Source: Tangfeifania diversioriginum (GTDB lineage Bacteria > Bacteroidota > Bacteroidia > Bacteroidales > Prolixibacteraceae). From it: a stretch of DNA of 64,000 nt. The stretch's first letter is position 1. Each line of letters begins with the position of its first letter. The position numbers and the translations under genes are program-made. The notes under the pieces were generated by a model. The model was not told where the DNA came from and did not search any database. It worked only from the letters and a program-made list of their open reading frames with translations. This document shows, piece after piece, positions 18,172-28,457 of this stretch. The DNA is taken from positions 62,001 to 126,000 of the forward strand of contig NZ_FQZE01000007.1 of NCBI RefSeq assembly GCF_900141875.1, written 5' to 3'.

Positions 18172-21100
18172 ATGACAAAATTATACCTCAAAATTATTTG
18201 GTTTGCGATTTTCCTGCTTTCTGTATCACAGTTAACTGCCCAGCGAAGCAACGGGTTAACAGTTGAAGGAACGGTGAGTGTTGAAGAAGGACGAGTTGAC
18301 GGTGCTGTAATTCAGATGTACCGCGACGGCAACCGGATGGACAACTATGGGATTGGTACTGATGGCCGTTACCGGGTAGAACTGAATTATGACCACGAAT
18401 TCACACTTATTTTTACCCGCGAAGATAATTTTCCGCAAAAAATTGTTGTGGATACTAATGTTCCGCGAAGTGTTTTGCAATCGGATCCGCTGTTTCCGCC
18501 TTTTCCCGTTGATATCAATCTTTTTACTGAAATTGAAGGGATTGACCGAACCTTTTCGGAAAATACAGTGCTGAAAATTTATTACAGCGAAGATGTTGAT
18601 AATTTTATTTCGGATGTGTATTATAACAATGCACAAATAAAGCACCTTATTGAACAAGCCATTCTTCAGTCGCAAATGATTGATAATGAGTCCGATTATC
18701 TTGCCGCGCTCACCCGTGCCGAACGTGCCGAGTTGCAAAAGGAATACGATCAGCTTATTGAACAGGCTGAGGCTGAATACAACAATGAGCAATTTTTAAA
18801 TGCACTCGACGGTTACAAAGCCGCCAGCCAGATTTTTCCCAGCGAACAATACCCCAAAGATCGCATAGCTGAAATTAACGATCTGCTGGGCTTGCTGATG
18901 GTTGCCGGCGAAATGGAAAAAGCACTGGCCGAACGGCTTGAATCTCTTTTAAAACAGGGCGATCTGCAATTTGAAAGAGAACAGTTCGATGAAGCCAGAA
19001 GTTCGTACCAACGGGCCCTGTCAATTAATTCAGAAAATGAACATGCTAAAACACGTCTGGCTGAAATTGATGAAATTTTTAATCAGCGAGATGTGTCACG
19101 CCAGTTTGATGAACTCGTAAAACAGGGCGACAATGCATTGAACGAATTGCTTTACAATGAAGCGCAAACAGCCTACGAAAAGGCACTGGCACTAAAACCC
19201 GAAGAAGAATACCCCCGGGGAAAACTTGATGAAGTGAATGCTATTTTGAACCGGCAAGCACAAAATGCTGAAAAACAAAAAAGTTACGATGAAGCTATTT
19301 TTCAGGCTGAACTAAACTTTGAGAAGCAGTTCTACGAGGAGGCCATCTCTTTTTACGAAAAAGCCCTCACTTTTAAACCAGGCGACGAAGTAGCCTCTGC
19401 CAAAATTCAGGAAATTAAAGATTTAATGTACGAGTTGGCCAATCGTACCCTTTACGACCGGTTGATTAAATCGGCCGACAGAGCTTTCAAACGCGAAGAA
19501 TATTCTGAAGCACTGGCTGATTACAGGCAGGCAGTTGACCTTTTCTCAGACGAAGAGTGGCCCACCGAACAGATTTCCAAAATTGAAGAAATTCTGGAAA
19601 CTGAACGTAACTTTGCCCGTTTGATAAGCCAGGCTGATGTTGCGTTTGATGATGAAAATTATTTGAACTCCAGAAGATTGTATGAGCAGGCACTGGAACT
19701 TCAGCCCGAAGATGAACACGCACTCTCGAGAATTGATGAGATAGATGAAATTCTAGCCGGGCAGGCACTTGATAAACAATATGCAGAGTTAATATCCGAA
19801 GCTGACCGGCTTTTTAATTCCGAAGAACTTCAGGAGGCCAAAGCACAATACCAGCTGGCATTGAATGTCAAACCCGGTGAAGATTACCCTGAAGAGAAAA
19901 TTTCGGAGATTGATGCCATTTTTACTGAACGGGAACGCATTAATACTGAATATAGTGAATTGATTGCCCGTGCTGATGAAAGTTTTGAAGCGGAGAATTA
20001 TCCGGAGGCCAGAGAAAACTATCAGGAAGCTCGAAATATTAAACCTTCCGAGAGTTATCCTCCGGAAATGATTGACCGAATTGATTCGATTGTTGCAGAA
20101 CGCGAACGATTACTGGCTGAACAAGAAGCTGCCGAAGCCGCAGCTGAGCAAGCGCGACTGGAAGCTGAAGCCAGGGCGCGGGACGAAAAATACCAGGCGA
20201 TTGTTGATGAAGCCGACCGCTTGACGGAAGAAAATGAACTGGTGGCAGCTGTTGGAAAATTCAGGGAAGCTCTGGATGTGAAGCCGGAAGAGCAATACCC
20301 GATTGTCCGCATAGAAGAAATCAGGGGAATGATTTCCCGGCAGCAGGAAGCACAGGAAGCCTACGACGCTGCCATCGCCCGTGCCGACCGCGATTTTGAA
20401 AATGAATCGTTCGACGACGCACGCTCGGGCTACAACGAAGCGAAACAGGCCAAACCCAACGAGTCGTATCCAGATGAAATGCTGGCACGAATCGATTCAA
20501 TTGTTTCAGAACGTGCCCGTCTGGCTGCCGAGGCCGAAGCAGCGGAGCAGGCAAGATTAGCCGCGCTTGAAGCCGAACGTGACCAAAATTATAATCGGGC
20601 GGTTTCCCGTGGCGACAGCCTTTTCAACCTGGAAGAATATGAACCTTCGCGCATGGCTTACCAGTCGGCGCTGGAAGTAAAACCCGACGAAACTTACCCG
20701 CAGCAGCGCATCGATGAAATTGAAAATATTCTGACACAGCTCGCCGCAGCACAGGAAGCCTACGACGCCGCCATCACCCAAGCTGACCGCGATTTTGAAA
20801 ACGAATCATTCGACGATGCACGCTCAGGTTACAACGACGCCAAACAAGCCAAGCCCGAAGAGACCTATCCCGATGAAATGCTGGCGCGAATCGATTCAAT
20901 TGTTTCAGAACGTGCCCGTCTGGCTGCCGAAGCCGAAGCAGCAGAACAGGCACGACTTGCAGCTTTGGAAGCTGAACGCGATCGGAATTTCAACCAGGCG
21001 GTTTCCCGTGGCGACAGTCTTTTCAACCTGGAAGAATATGAACCTTCGCGCATGGCATACCAGTCGGCGCTGGAAGTAAAACCCGACGAAATTTACCCGC

Positions 21101-23307
21101 AGCAGCGCATCGAAGAAATTGAAAATATTCTGACTCAGCTCGCCGCGGCTCAGGAAGCCTACGATGCTGCCATCGCCCGTGCCGATCGCGATTTTGAAAA
21201 CGAGTCGTTCGACGACGCGCGCACGGGCTACAACGAAGCCAAACAAGCCAAACCCGACGAAACCTATCCCGATGAAATGCTGGCACGTATCGATTCCATA
21301 GAAACGGAACGTGCTCGCCTTGCTGCCGAAGCCGAAGCCGCCGAGCAGGCAAGATTGGCCGCTTTGGAAGCTGAACGCGACCTAAATTACAACCGGGCCG
21401 TTTCACGTGGCGACAGTCTTTTCAACCTGGAAGAATATGAACCTTCACGCACGGCTTACCAGTCGGCGCTGGAAATAAAACCGGATGAAACGTACCCGCA
21501 GCAACGCATCGATGAAATTGGAAATATTCTGGCTCAGCTTGCTTCTGCACAGGAAGCTTACGATAATGCCATCGCACAAGCCGACCGCGATTTTGAAAGC
21601 GAGTCGTTCGATGATGCCCGCTCGGGTTACAACGAAGCCAAAACAGCCAAACCCGAAGAATCGTATCCCGATGAAATGCTGGCGCGAATCGACTCCATTG
21701 TTTCGGAACGTGCCCGTCTGGCTGCAGAGGCCGAAGCCGCCGAGCAGGCAAGATTGGCTGCTTTGGAAGCCGAACGCGACCGGGATTTCAACCAGGCGGT
21801 TTCACGTGGCGACAGTCTTTTCAACTTGGAAGAATATGAACCTTCGCGCATGGCTTACCAGTCGGCGCTGGAAGTGAAACCCGATGAAACCTACCCACAA
21901 CAGCGCATCGATGAAATTGAAAATATTCTAACACAGCTCGCCAGCGCCCAGGAAGCTTACGATGCTGCCATCGCCCAAGCCGATCGCGATTTTGAAAACG
22001 AGTCGTTTGACGATGCGCGCTCAGGTTACAACGAAGCGAAAGCGGCCAAACCCGATGAAACCTATCCAGATGAAATGCTGGCCCAAATCGATTCCATCGT
22101 TTCAGAACGTGCCCGTCTGGCTGCCGAAGCCGAAGCAGCAGAACAGGCACGACTTGCAGCTTTGGAAGCCGAACGCGACCGGAATTACAACCGGGCCGTT
22201 TCCCATGGCGACAGCCTTTTCAACCTGGAAGAATATGAAACATCACGCACGTCTTACCAGTCGGCGCTGGAAGTAAAACCCGACGAAACTTATCCGCAGC
22301 AGCGCATCGATGAAATTGAAAATATTCTAACACAGCTCGCCAGCGCCCAGGAGGCCTACGAAGCCGCCATCGCCCGTGCCGACAGAGATTTTACAAACCG
22401 AAATCTTGATCAGGCCAAAGCTTCTTATGAAGAAGCATTGGAAATTCAACCTGTTGAAAATTATCCTCAAGAGCAAATTACTACTATAAATAATATGTTT
22501 CAGCAACAGGAGCTTGATGAAAAGTATCGCAAAATTATTCTGGCCGCCGACGGATTTTTCGAATCTGAATCGTACCAGGATGCAAGGCAGGAATATGAAA
22601 GTGCACTGGAACTGAAGCCGGATGAAAGTTATCCGAAAAGTCAGGTTGTGAAAATTGAAAATCTGCTGCGACAGGAAGAGGCGCGAATTAGTGCAGAGCA
22701 GCAGGCTGAAGCTGATATGGAAAGAAGGAGGGAACAATTAGCCGAACGGCAATCTGAAATAGAGGAACAGGAAATAATGAGCGAAGCCGGTTTGAATCAG
22801 CTTTATGATGAATATATCGCTTTGGGCGACGATTATTTTGACAGTGAACGCTACAACGTGTCCCGTGCCTGGTACTACAAAGCACTCGATGTGAAACCCG
22901 GTGAAGCTTATCCATCCCAGCGGATTGATGAAATTAACCGGATTATAGGCAGTTTGCTAATGAGTCAGCGCGATCGCGATTACCAGCAGTTTATCAATTT
23001 GGCCGACTCTACATTGCGTGAAAACCAACTGGCTGTTGCACGCGGATGGTACAACCGGGCACTGTCAGTAAAAGCAAATGAAAGTTATCCCTTAGAGCAG
23101 TTGAAAGAAATTCAAAAACGCGTGGAAGAAGGGTTGGCCGGTCAGTCCGGAGAAATTTTCGAAAGCCATGTGCAAAAAGGGAACGAAGCATTTGAAAATG
23201 AAAATTACAATGTGGCGCGGTTCTGGTTTAAAAAAGCTCTTGAACTGAGGCCTGATGACGAACAGGCCAATGAAAAATTAAATGAAATTGAACGTATTTT
23301 GAATTAG
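18172..23307 (+). CDS. Giant exported TPR-like repeat protein
   Basis: This 1711-residue protein has a Sec signal peptide (cleavage after SQLTA, residue 23) and an N-terminal beta-sandwich resembling carboxypeptidase-regulatory-like domains (about 28-120). The rest is about 24 degenerate TPR-type helical hairpins of 45-65 residues with a recurring pattern: A-x-x-x-F at the first helix, Y-x-x-A-L, K-P-x-E-x-Y-P, I-x-E-I. In the centre, five 133-residue units, each two hairpins joined by an Ala/Glu-rich coiled coil (AAEAEAAEQARLAALEAERD), are almost identical at DNA level. It ends without a type IX sorting domain, suggesting a periplasmic or surface scaffold. It has no close operon partner: the GH140-like gene starts 154 bp downstream behind its own promoter. 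The binding partner is unknown. Confidence 0.85.
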   Translation: MTKLYLKIIWFAIFLLSVSQLTAQRSNGLTVEGTVSVEEGRVDGAVIQMYRDGNRMDNYGIGTDGRYRVELNYDHEFTLIFTREDNFPQKIVVDTNVPRSVLQSDPLFPPFPVDINLFTEIEGIDRTFSENTVLKIYYSEDVDNFISDVYYNNAQIKHLIEQAILQSQMIDNESDYLAALTRAERAELQKEYDQLIEQAEAEYNNEQFLNALDGYKAASQIFPSEQYPKDRIAEINDLLGLLMVAGEMEKALAERLESLLKQGDLQFEREQFDEARSSYQRALSINSENEHAKTRLAEIDEIFNQRDVSRQFDELVKQGDNALNELLYNEAQTAYEKALALKPEEEYPRGKLDEVNAILNRQAQNAEKQKSYDEAIFQAELNFEKQFYEEAISFYEKALTFKPGDEVASAKIQEIKDLMYELANRTLYDRLIKSADRAFKREEYSEALADYRQAVDLFSDEEWPTEQISKIEEILETERNFARLISQADVAFDDENYLNSRRLYEQALELQPEDEHALSRIDEIDEILAGQALDKQYAELISEADRLFNSEELQEAKAQYQLALNVKPGEDYPEEKISEIDAIFTERERINTEYSELIARADESFEAENYPEARENYQEARNIKPSESYPPEMIDRIDSIVAERERLLAEQEAAEAAAEQARLEAEARARDEKYQAIVDEADRLTEENELVAAVGKFREALDVKPEEQYPIVRIEEIRGMISRQQEAQEAYDAAIARADRDFENESFDDARSGYNEAKQAKPNESYPDEMLARIDSIVSERARLAAEAEAAEQARLAALEAERDQNYNRAVSRGDSLFNLEEYEPSRMAYQSALEVKPDETYPQQRIDEIENILTQLAAAQEAYDAAITQADRDFENESFDDARSGYNDAKQAKPEETYPDEMLARIDSIVSERARLAAEAEAAEQARLAALEAERDRNFNQAVSRGDSLFNLEEYEPSRMAYQSALEVKPDEIYPQQRIEEIENILTQLAAAQEAYDAAIARADRDFENESFDDARTGYNEAKQAKPDETYPDEMLARIDSIETERARLAAEAEAAEQARLAALEAERDLNYNRAVSRGDSLFNLEEYEPSRTAYQSALEIKPDETYPQQRIDEIGNILAQLASAQEAYDNAIAQADRDFESESFDDARSGYNEAKTAKPEESYPDEMLARIDSIVSERARLAAEAEAAEQARLAALEAERDRDFNQAVSRGDSLFNLEEYEPSRMAYQSALEVKPDETYPQQRIDEIENILTQLASAQEAYDAAIAQADRDFENESFDDARSGYNEAKAAKPDETYPDEMLAQIDSIVSERARLAAEAEAAEQARLAALEAERDRNYNRAVSHGDSLFNLEEYETSRTSYQSALEVKPDETYPQQRIDEIENILTQLASAQEAYEAAIARADRDFTNRNLDQAKASYEEALEIQPVENYPQEQITTINNMFQQQELDEKYRKIILAADGFFESESYQDARQEYESALELKPDESYPKSQVVKIENLLRQEEARISAEQQAEADMERRREQLAERQSEIEEQEIMSEAGLNQLYDEYIALGDDYFDSERYNVSRAWYYKALDVKPGEAYPSQRIDEINRIIGSLLMSQRDRDYQQFINLADSTLRENQLAVARGWYNRALSVKANESYPLEQLKEIQKRVEEGLAGQSGEIFESHVQKGNEAFENENYNVARFWFKKALELRPDDEQANEKLNEIERILN
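20352..22346 (+). repeat. Five in-frame tandem 399-bp repeats inside the TPR gene
   Basis: Equivalent positions recur exactly every 399 bp (for example the segment at 20352, 20751, 21150, 21549, 21948), and a partial sixth copy begins at 22347. Units differ at few positions, so expansion or gene conversion was recent compared with the diverged hairpins on either side. Confidence 0.92.
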
Positions 23308-23397
23308 TAACGGAGCTTTTTTGAGGTACGAAGCGGGTATTATTTTTTATGATGAATAGCAGACAATCAAAATTCCTGAAATTCCGGGAGATTTACA

Positions 23398-23405
23398 TAT
23401 ATTTG
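23398..23405 (+). promoter_or_regulatory. Candidate -7 element for the sugar-scavenging locus
   Basis: TATATTTG matches TAnnTTTG and lies 56 bp upstream of the GH140-like gene, in the spacer that follows the TPR gene. Confidence 0.5.
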
Positions 23406-23461
23406 ATGAGTTAATAATTCGCAGGGCTTCCTGAATTATTTTGAAAACCTAACCTGATAAA

Positions 23462-24904
23462 ATGATGAAACAACCAGTTAGTCTGCTTTTACTGTTTTTA
23501 CTTCCCCTTTTTTTAAAAGCTCAGTTCATAGAAGTTAGTAAAAATAACAGTTATCTTGAAACATCTGACGGAGAACCTTTTTTATGGATTGGCGACACCG
23601 CCTGGGAGCTTTTTCATAGATTGAACCGCGAAGATGCAACGATGTACCTGAAGAATCGTGAAGAGAAAGGTTTTTCGGTGATCCAGGCCGTTGTTCTCGC
23701 TGAACGGGACGGGCTTAACAAACCCAATGCTTATGGCGAAATTCCGTTAATTGAAAAAGATCCCATCCAGCCCAACGAAAAGTACTTTGAGCATGTGGAT
23801 TTTATTGTCAACGAGGCAGAAAAACTTGGACTTGTTGTGGGTATGCTTCCCACCTGGGGCGATAAAGTGACTCCTGCACACGGCGGTGGCCCCGTGATTT
23901 TTAACGAGCATAATGCATTTATTTTTGGTGAATTTCTGGGAAACCGCTATAAAAATAAACCCATAGTCTGGATTTTGGGTGGCGACCGTAATGTGGCCAA
24001 TGAGCAGGAAAAGCTGGTTTGGCGGGCAATGGCCAATGGCCTGAAGAAAGGAGATGGGGAAAATCACCTGATTACATACCACCCGAGAGGCTACAGCTCT
24101 TCTCACGAAAAATTGCACCACGAAGACTGGCTCGATTTCAACACTTACCAATGTGGGCATTCCCATCATTACATGCGTGTTTATGATTTTGCTGAAACTT
24201 TGTCGAATGTGGAGCCCCGCAAGCCTTTTCTGGATGCCGAACCTGCCTATGAAGACATCCCGGTAGAATTCTGGAACTACCTTGACTGGAGTAATTCCTT
24301 GCCTGTCCCGGAAGATGTATTGAAAGATGACCACACTATTGCTAAAAGAGCACACTTTGAGCAGGGATTTTTCGATGATCATGATGTGCGCGTGCATGCC
24401 TACTGGAATTTTTTGGCCGGGGCTTGCGGATACACGTATGGCAACAATGCCATTTGGCAGATGTTTGAAGAAGGTGGCGATATGGCCATTCCCTGTTTAA
24501 CCGACTGGCGCGATGCACTCGACCGGCCGGGGGCAGAATCAATGCGATTTGTGCGAGAAATTTTTGAAAAGCGGCCCTTTCATCTGCTTGTCCCCAATCA
24601 ATCCGTTATTTTGGGAAATAATCCGAATGACAGCCTGCATGTTCGGGCGGCCGTGGCATCCGACAAGTCGTTTATGCTGGTGTATGCTGGTGTGGGGCAA
24701 AAACTGAATATTGATTTATCAGAAATGCAAAGCGGTGTAATTGCCTGGTGGTATAATCCACGCAACGGAAAAGCCACAAAAATTGGTAAAATAAAAAATG
24801 AAAGCAGTTACCAGTTTGTACCACCAAGTTCGGGTAAAGGCAACGACTGGCTGCTGGTGCTTGACAATCCGAAAGCGAAACTTAAAAACTTAAAGCTATG
24901 GTAG
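23462..24904 (+). CDS. GH140-like exported glycosidase (DUF4038 catalytic domain)
   Basis: The signal peptide (LLLLFLLPLFLKA, cut before QFIEV) is followed by a TIM-barrel of the DUF4038/GH140 type: FLWIGDTAWELFHRL (about 40-54), VIQAVVLAERDG, WGDKVTPAHGGGP, VWILGGDRN and YTYGNNAIWQM. A C-terminal beta-sandwich of the putative collagen-binding type (about 395-480) follows. The founding GH140 member is an endo-apiosidase acting on the apiose of rhamnogalacturonan-II. The next genes, a sugar transporter overlapping by 7 nt and a ribokinase, suggest the released sugar is a pentose. Apiose or another furanosyl pentose is inference. Confidence 0.82.
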   Translation: MMKQPVSLLLLFLLPLFLKAQFIEVSKNNSYLETSDGEPFLWIGDTAWELFHRLNREDATMYLKNREEKGFSVIQAVVLAERDGLNKPNAYGEIPLIEKDPIQPNEKYFEHVDFIVNEAEKLGLVVGMLPTWGDKVTPAHGGGPVIFNEHNAFIFGEFLGNRYKNKPIVWILGGDRNVANEQEKLVWRAMANGLKKGDGENHLITYHPRGYSSSHEKLHHEDWLDFNTYQCGHSHHYMRVYDFAETLSNVEPRKPFLDAEPAYEDIPVEFWNYLDWSNSLPVPEDVLKDDHTIAKRAHFEQGFFDDHDVRVHAYWNFLAGACGYTYGNNAIWQMFEEGGDMAIPCLTDWRDALDRPGAESMRFVREIFEKRPFHLLVPNQSVILGNNPNDSLHVRAAVASDKSFMLVYAGVGQKLNIDLSEMQSGVIAWWYNPRNGKATKIGKIKNESSYQFVPPSSGKGNDWLLVLDNPKAKLKNLKLW

Positions 24905-25896
24905 TTATACATTCTTACGGTGTGGCTGTTTTTCTGGCTTTTATCACCATGTTATGCTGGGGTTCGTGGGCCAACACCCAAAAACTGGCACAGAAACACT
25001 GGCCGTTTCAATTATTCTACTGGGACTATGCCATCGGGGTTTTGCTTCTTTCACTACTTCTGGCTTTTACTGCCGGCAGTATTGGTTCTGAAGGCCGAAG
25101 TTTTCTGGCCGATTTGGCGCAGGCCGACAGGAAATCGCTGTTGTTTGCCTTTCTGGGCGGTGTGGTTTTCAACATTGCCAACATTCTGCTGGTAGCAGCC
25201 ATTGCCATTGCCGGTATGTCGGTGGCGTTTCCTATTGGCATCGGACTGGCGCTGGCATTGGGTGTAATCGTGAATTACATTTCAACGCCTGTGGGCAATC
25301 CTGTAGTGTTGTTTGTCGGAGTCGCATTTGTGGTTTTTGCCATCATTCTCAGTGCAATGGCTTACCGGAAACTTCCATCGCAAACCACCACAAAAACAAA
25401 AGGAATTGTTATTTCCCTGGCGGCAGGGGTTCTGATGGGATTCTGGTATTACTTTGTTGCTGCTTCCATGACCGAAAACTTTGTTAATCCTGCAGCTGGT
25501 AAGTTAACTCCCTACTCGGCTTCGGTGATTATGGCCATCGGACTGTTCGTTTCGAATTTTCTGTGGAACACCATTTTTATGTATAAACCAATTGAAGGAG
25601 AAAAGGTAACTTATCGCGACTATTTCAAAAAAGGCGATACCCGGCTTCATTTAATCGGAATTTTGGGTGGAGCGATTTGGGGACTTGGAACTGTGGTGAA
25701 CATTATTGCAGCGGAGCAGGCTGGTTACGCCATCTCCTATGGTCTTGGACAGGGAGCAACTCTTGTCTCCGCACTTTGGGGGGTTTTCATTTGGAAAGAA
25801 TTTAAAGGTGCAAAAGGTGTTAACGGTTTACTGACTGCCATGTTTCTGTTTTTTGTTGTGGGCCTCGCCCTGATTATTGTTGCACGGTTATATTAA
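24898..25896 (+). CDS. GRP/DMT-family sugar transporter
   Basis: The 332-residue protein has about 10 membrane helices in two halves (the first starts at VAVFLAFITMLCWGSWANT) and the glucose/ribose porter pattern seen beside ribokinase genes in Bacteroidota (VAFPIGIGLALALGVIVNY). Such proteins carry ribose or glucose across the inner membrane. The ATG overlaps the preceding glycosidase gene by 7 nt and the ribokinase starts 6 nt after its stop, so the three genes form one transcription unit. Automated pipelines often call relatives multidrug DMT permeases; context argues for a sugar. Confidence 0.8.
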   Translation: MVVIHSYGVAVFLAFITMLCWGSWANTQKLAQKHWPFQLFYWDYAIGVLLLSLLLAFTAGSIGSEGRSFLADLAQADRKSLLFAFLGGVVFNIANILLVAAIAIAGMSVAFPIGIGLALALGVIVNYISTPVGNPVVLFVGVAFVVFAIILSAMAYRKLPSQTTTKTKGIVISLAAGVLMGFWYYFVAASMTENFVNPAAGKLTPYSASVIMAIGLFVSNFLWNTIFMYKPIEGEKVTYRDYFKKGDTRLHLIGILGGAIWGLGTVVNIIAAEQAGYAISYGLGQGATLVSALWGVFIWKEFKGAKGVNGLLTAMFLFFVVGLALIIVARLY

Positions 25897-25902
25897 AAAG
25901 TT

Positions 25903-26820
25903 ATGGAAAAACCGAAAATTGTTGTCGTTGGAAGTTCCAATACCGACATGGTTGTAAAAGTGCCATACATTCCAGCTTCCGGTGAAACCATTCTGGGAAC
26001 TGATTTTATGACCATCCCCGGTGGAAAAGGGGCTAACCAGGCAGTGGCTGCGGCGCGGGCCGGCACCGATGTCACTTTTATCGCCTGTGTTTCCGATGAT
26101 TCGTTTGGGAAGCAGGCGATTGAGAATTACCGGAATGAAGGAATAGACACTTCGTGCATAAAAATTCAGCCAGGCATTCATTCGGGCATTGCGCTCATAA
26201 ATGTAGCCGAAGGTGGAGAAAACAGCATTTCCGTTGCTCCCGGTGCCAACAGCTATTTGTTTCCTGAGGATATTTATGGTTTTGAAGACGTTTTTGAAGG
26301 TGCAAAGATGGTGCTTGCACAACTGGAAGTCCCCCTTGAAACAGTGGAAGCAGCAGCCGAAGTGGCGCATGAAAAGGGAATTCCGTTTATTCTGAATCCG
26401 GCTCCCGGAGCTGCAATCCCTGAAAGTTTGTTGAGCAAAGTAACCATAATATCACCCAATGAAACCGAAGCAGCCATCATCACGTCCCGAAATGAATTTT
26501 CTGAAAAAGACGTCCCGATAATGGCTGAAGAAATTTTTGAAAAGGGGGGAACAACAGTGCTGCTAACGTTGGGAGGAAAAGGTGTTTATCTTAAAACTTT
26601 TGATTTTGAGGGAATCATTCCTGGCTACAAAGTAAAAGCAGTGGATACCACTGCTGCCGGCGATGTGTTTAACGGCGCACTTGCTGCGGCATTAGCCGGA
26701 GAAATGGATTTGAAAGAAGCCGTTGATTTTGCCCAGCGGGCGGCAGCAATCTCAGTTACCCGGATGGGCGCGCAACCATCGGCGCCAACGCTGGAAGAAA
26801 TTCAACATGTTCAATTTTAA
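25903..26820 (+). CDS. rbsK: Ribokinase
   Basis: This 305-residue PfkB-family kinase has the ribokinase features GSSNTDMV (10-17), the substrate motif TIPGGKGANQAVAAARAG (about 43-60), NPAPGA (165-170) and the catalytic DTTAAGDVFNGAL (about 252-264). It phosphorylates ribose at O5 in the cytoplasm. It follows a sugar transporter by 6 nt and precedes genes for exported enzymes that release ribose from nucleosides and ADP-ribose-like compounds, so ribose is the likely substrate; related pentoses are possible. Confidence 0.92.
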   Translation: MEKPKIVVVGSSNTDMVVKVPYIPASGETILGTDFMTIPGGKGANQAVAAARAGTDVTFIACVSDDSFGKQAIENYRNEGIDTSCIKIQPGIHSGIALINVAEGGENSISVAPGANSYLFPEDIYGFEDVFEGAKMVLAQLEVPLETVEAAAEVAHEKGIPFILNPAPGAAIPESLLSKVTIISPNETEAAIITSRNEFSEKDVPIMAEEIFEKGGTTVLLTLGGKGVYLKTFDFEGIIPGYKVKAVDTTAAGDVFNGALAAALAGEMDLKEAVDFAQRAAAISVTRMGAQPSAPTLEEIQHVQF

Positions 26821-26847
26821 AATCGATTTGAAACTAAAACCAAAATA

Positions 26848-28419
26848 ATGAAGACATTGCTATTTCCATTGACACTTTTCTTCTTTTTTGTTGGTTGTCA
26901 GAACAAGAAGAATGAAAATGACAAAATTTCTTATACCGAAGGTGAAATTCTGACAATTTCCAAAAGTGATTTGCAAGACAAAATCAAAGGCGGCTGGGCC
27001 GGGCAGGTAATTGGTTGCACGTACGGCGGGCCCACCGAATTTCAGTGGAACGGCACCATGATTGGCGACCACGTCCCCATTCCATGGGATGAAACCAGAA
27101 TGTTGTGGTATTACGAAAATTCACCGGGTTTGTACGATGATGTGTATATGGATTTGACCTTTGTGGATGTATTTGAAAAACATGGATTGGATGCGCCCGA
27201 CTCGCTCCACGCACTGGCATTTGCAAAAGCTGAATATCCGCTCTGGCATGCCAATCAGGCGGCGCGGTACAACATTCTCAACGGCATCATGCCGCCCGAA
27301 TCAGGTTTCTGGAAAAACAATCCGCACGCCGATGACATCGATTTTCAGATTGAAGCCGATTTTGCCGGATTGATGGCGCCGGGAATGCCCAACACAGCGG
27401 CTGACATCGGTTGGCGAATTGGCCACATCATGAATTACGGCGATGGCGTTTACGGTGGAATCTACGTGGCGGCTATGTACTCGCTGGCGTTTGTTTACGA
27501 CGATATGGAGTTTATCGTGGAAGAGGCGCTGCAAACTGTTCCTCCCGAGAGTGAATTTTACCAGTGCATTGCCGATGTCATTCAGTGGTACAAACAGGAT
27601 CCCGAGGACTGGAAATCGGCCTGGTTTGAAGCCCAGAAAAAATGGACCTTCGACAAAGGGTGCCCCGACGGGGTTTTCCGGCCGTTTAACATCGATGCCA
27701 AAATCAATGCGGCATACATTGTCATCGGATTACTATACGGAAACGGCGATTTTGGAGCCACCGTCGATATCAGCACGCGCTGTGGATATGACTCCGATTG
27801 CAATCCGGCCAATGCTGCCGGAATCCTCGGAACTATGATTGGTTACAGCCAGATTCCTGACTACTGGAAACAAGGCATTGGCAAGGTGGAGGGTATGAAT
27901 TTTCAATACACCGACATGTCGCTGAATAAAGTGTATGACATAGGCTATCGTCATGCATCGGAAATGATTCAGCGATACGGTGGAAGCGAAGAAGGGGAAG
28001 ATTTTCTGATTCAGTACCAGGCTCCGGAAACCGTTCCGCTTGAAGTAGGTTTTGAAGGTCTTTTCCCGACTGAACGGAGAAGAATTGGGAAACAATTAAC
28101 CAGGCAAAATCCCGAACTTTCTTTTGAAATTGAAGGTTGTGGATTTGTGGTTGACGGACGGGCTGCCAAAGAAGGCAATCTGCCGGAAGCTGTTTTGGAA
28201 ATGGATGTTTATGTGGATGGAGAGCTGCTGGAAACCGCAAAAATTCCAACAAAATGGCTGATTCGCCGGCACGAACTGACCTGGAATTACGACTCGTCGG
28301 AAGAGAAGCATACCGTAACGCTGAAAGCCAAAAACATTTCGGAAGGTTACCGGATTGAAACCGGAGATTTACTGGTTTATTCAACTAACGATCCGGGTGC
28401 CAGGGGTTATTTTGAGTAA
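26848..28419 (+). CDS. Exported ADP-ribosylglycohydrolase-fold lipoprotein
   Basis: A signal peptide with a lipobox-like end (FFFFVGC, Cys 17, then QNKKNEND) suggests an outer-membrane or periplasmic lipoprotein. The catalytic domain (about 40-375) is of the ADP-ribosyl-hydrolase/dinitrogenase-reductase-activating glycohydrolase fold: KGGWAGQVIGCTYG, the acidic patch YDDVYMDL and CGYDSDCNPANAAGI near residue 312, which carry the binuclear metal ligands. A C-terminal beta domain of about 130 residues follows. Such enzymes cleave N-ribosyl bonds. Together with the nucleoside hydrolase and ribokinase it fits extracellular ribose release. Confidence 0.82.
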   Translation: MKTLLFPLTLFFFFVGCQNKKNENDKISYTEGEILTISKSDLQDKIKGGWAGQVIGCTYGGPTEFQWNGTMIGDHVPIPWDETRMLWYYENSPGLYDDVYMDLTFVDVFEKHGLDAPDSLHALAFAKAEYPLWHANQAARYNILNGIMPPESGFWKNNPHADDIDFQIEADFAGLMAPGMPNTAADIGWRIGHIMNYGDGVYGGIYVAAMYSLAFVYDDMEFIVEEALQTVPPESEFYQCIADVIQWYKQDPEDWKSAWFEAQKKWTFDKGCPDGVFRPFNIDAKINAAYIVIGLLYGNGDFGATVDISTRCGYDSDCNPANAAGILGTMIGYSQIPDYWKQGIGKVEGMNFQYTDMSLNKVYDIGYRHASEMIQRYGGSEEGEDFLIQYQAPETVPLEVGFEGLFPTERRRIGKQLTRQNPELSFEIEGCGFVVDGRAAKEGNLPEAVLEMDVYVDGELLETAKIPTKWLIRRHELTWNYDSSEEKHTVTLKAKNISEGYRIETGDLLVYSTNDPGARGYFE

Positions 28420-28457
28420 TAGTGAATCAATGTAAATTCTAATGCGAAATATTGCTC

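Noticed and set aside
20352-22346. Regular direct repeats as a possible CRISPR array
   Set aside because: Unit length is 399 bp, in frame and coding; there are no short repeats with unique spacers, and no cas genes are in the window.
20055-22737. Several repeated frames on the minus strand and in other plus frames within the TPR gene
   Set aside because: They mirror the 399-bp repeat and low-complexity Ala/Glu codons of the real gene; none has a signal or family motif.
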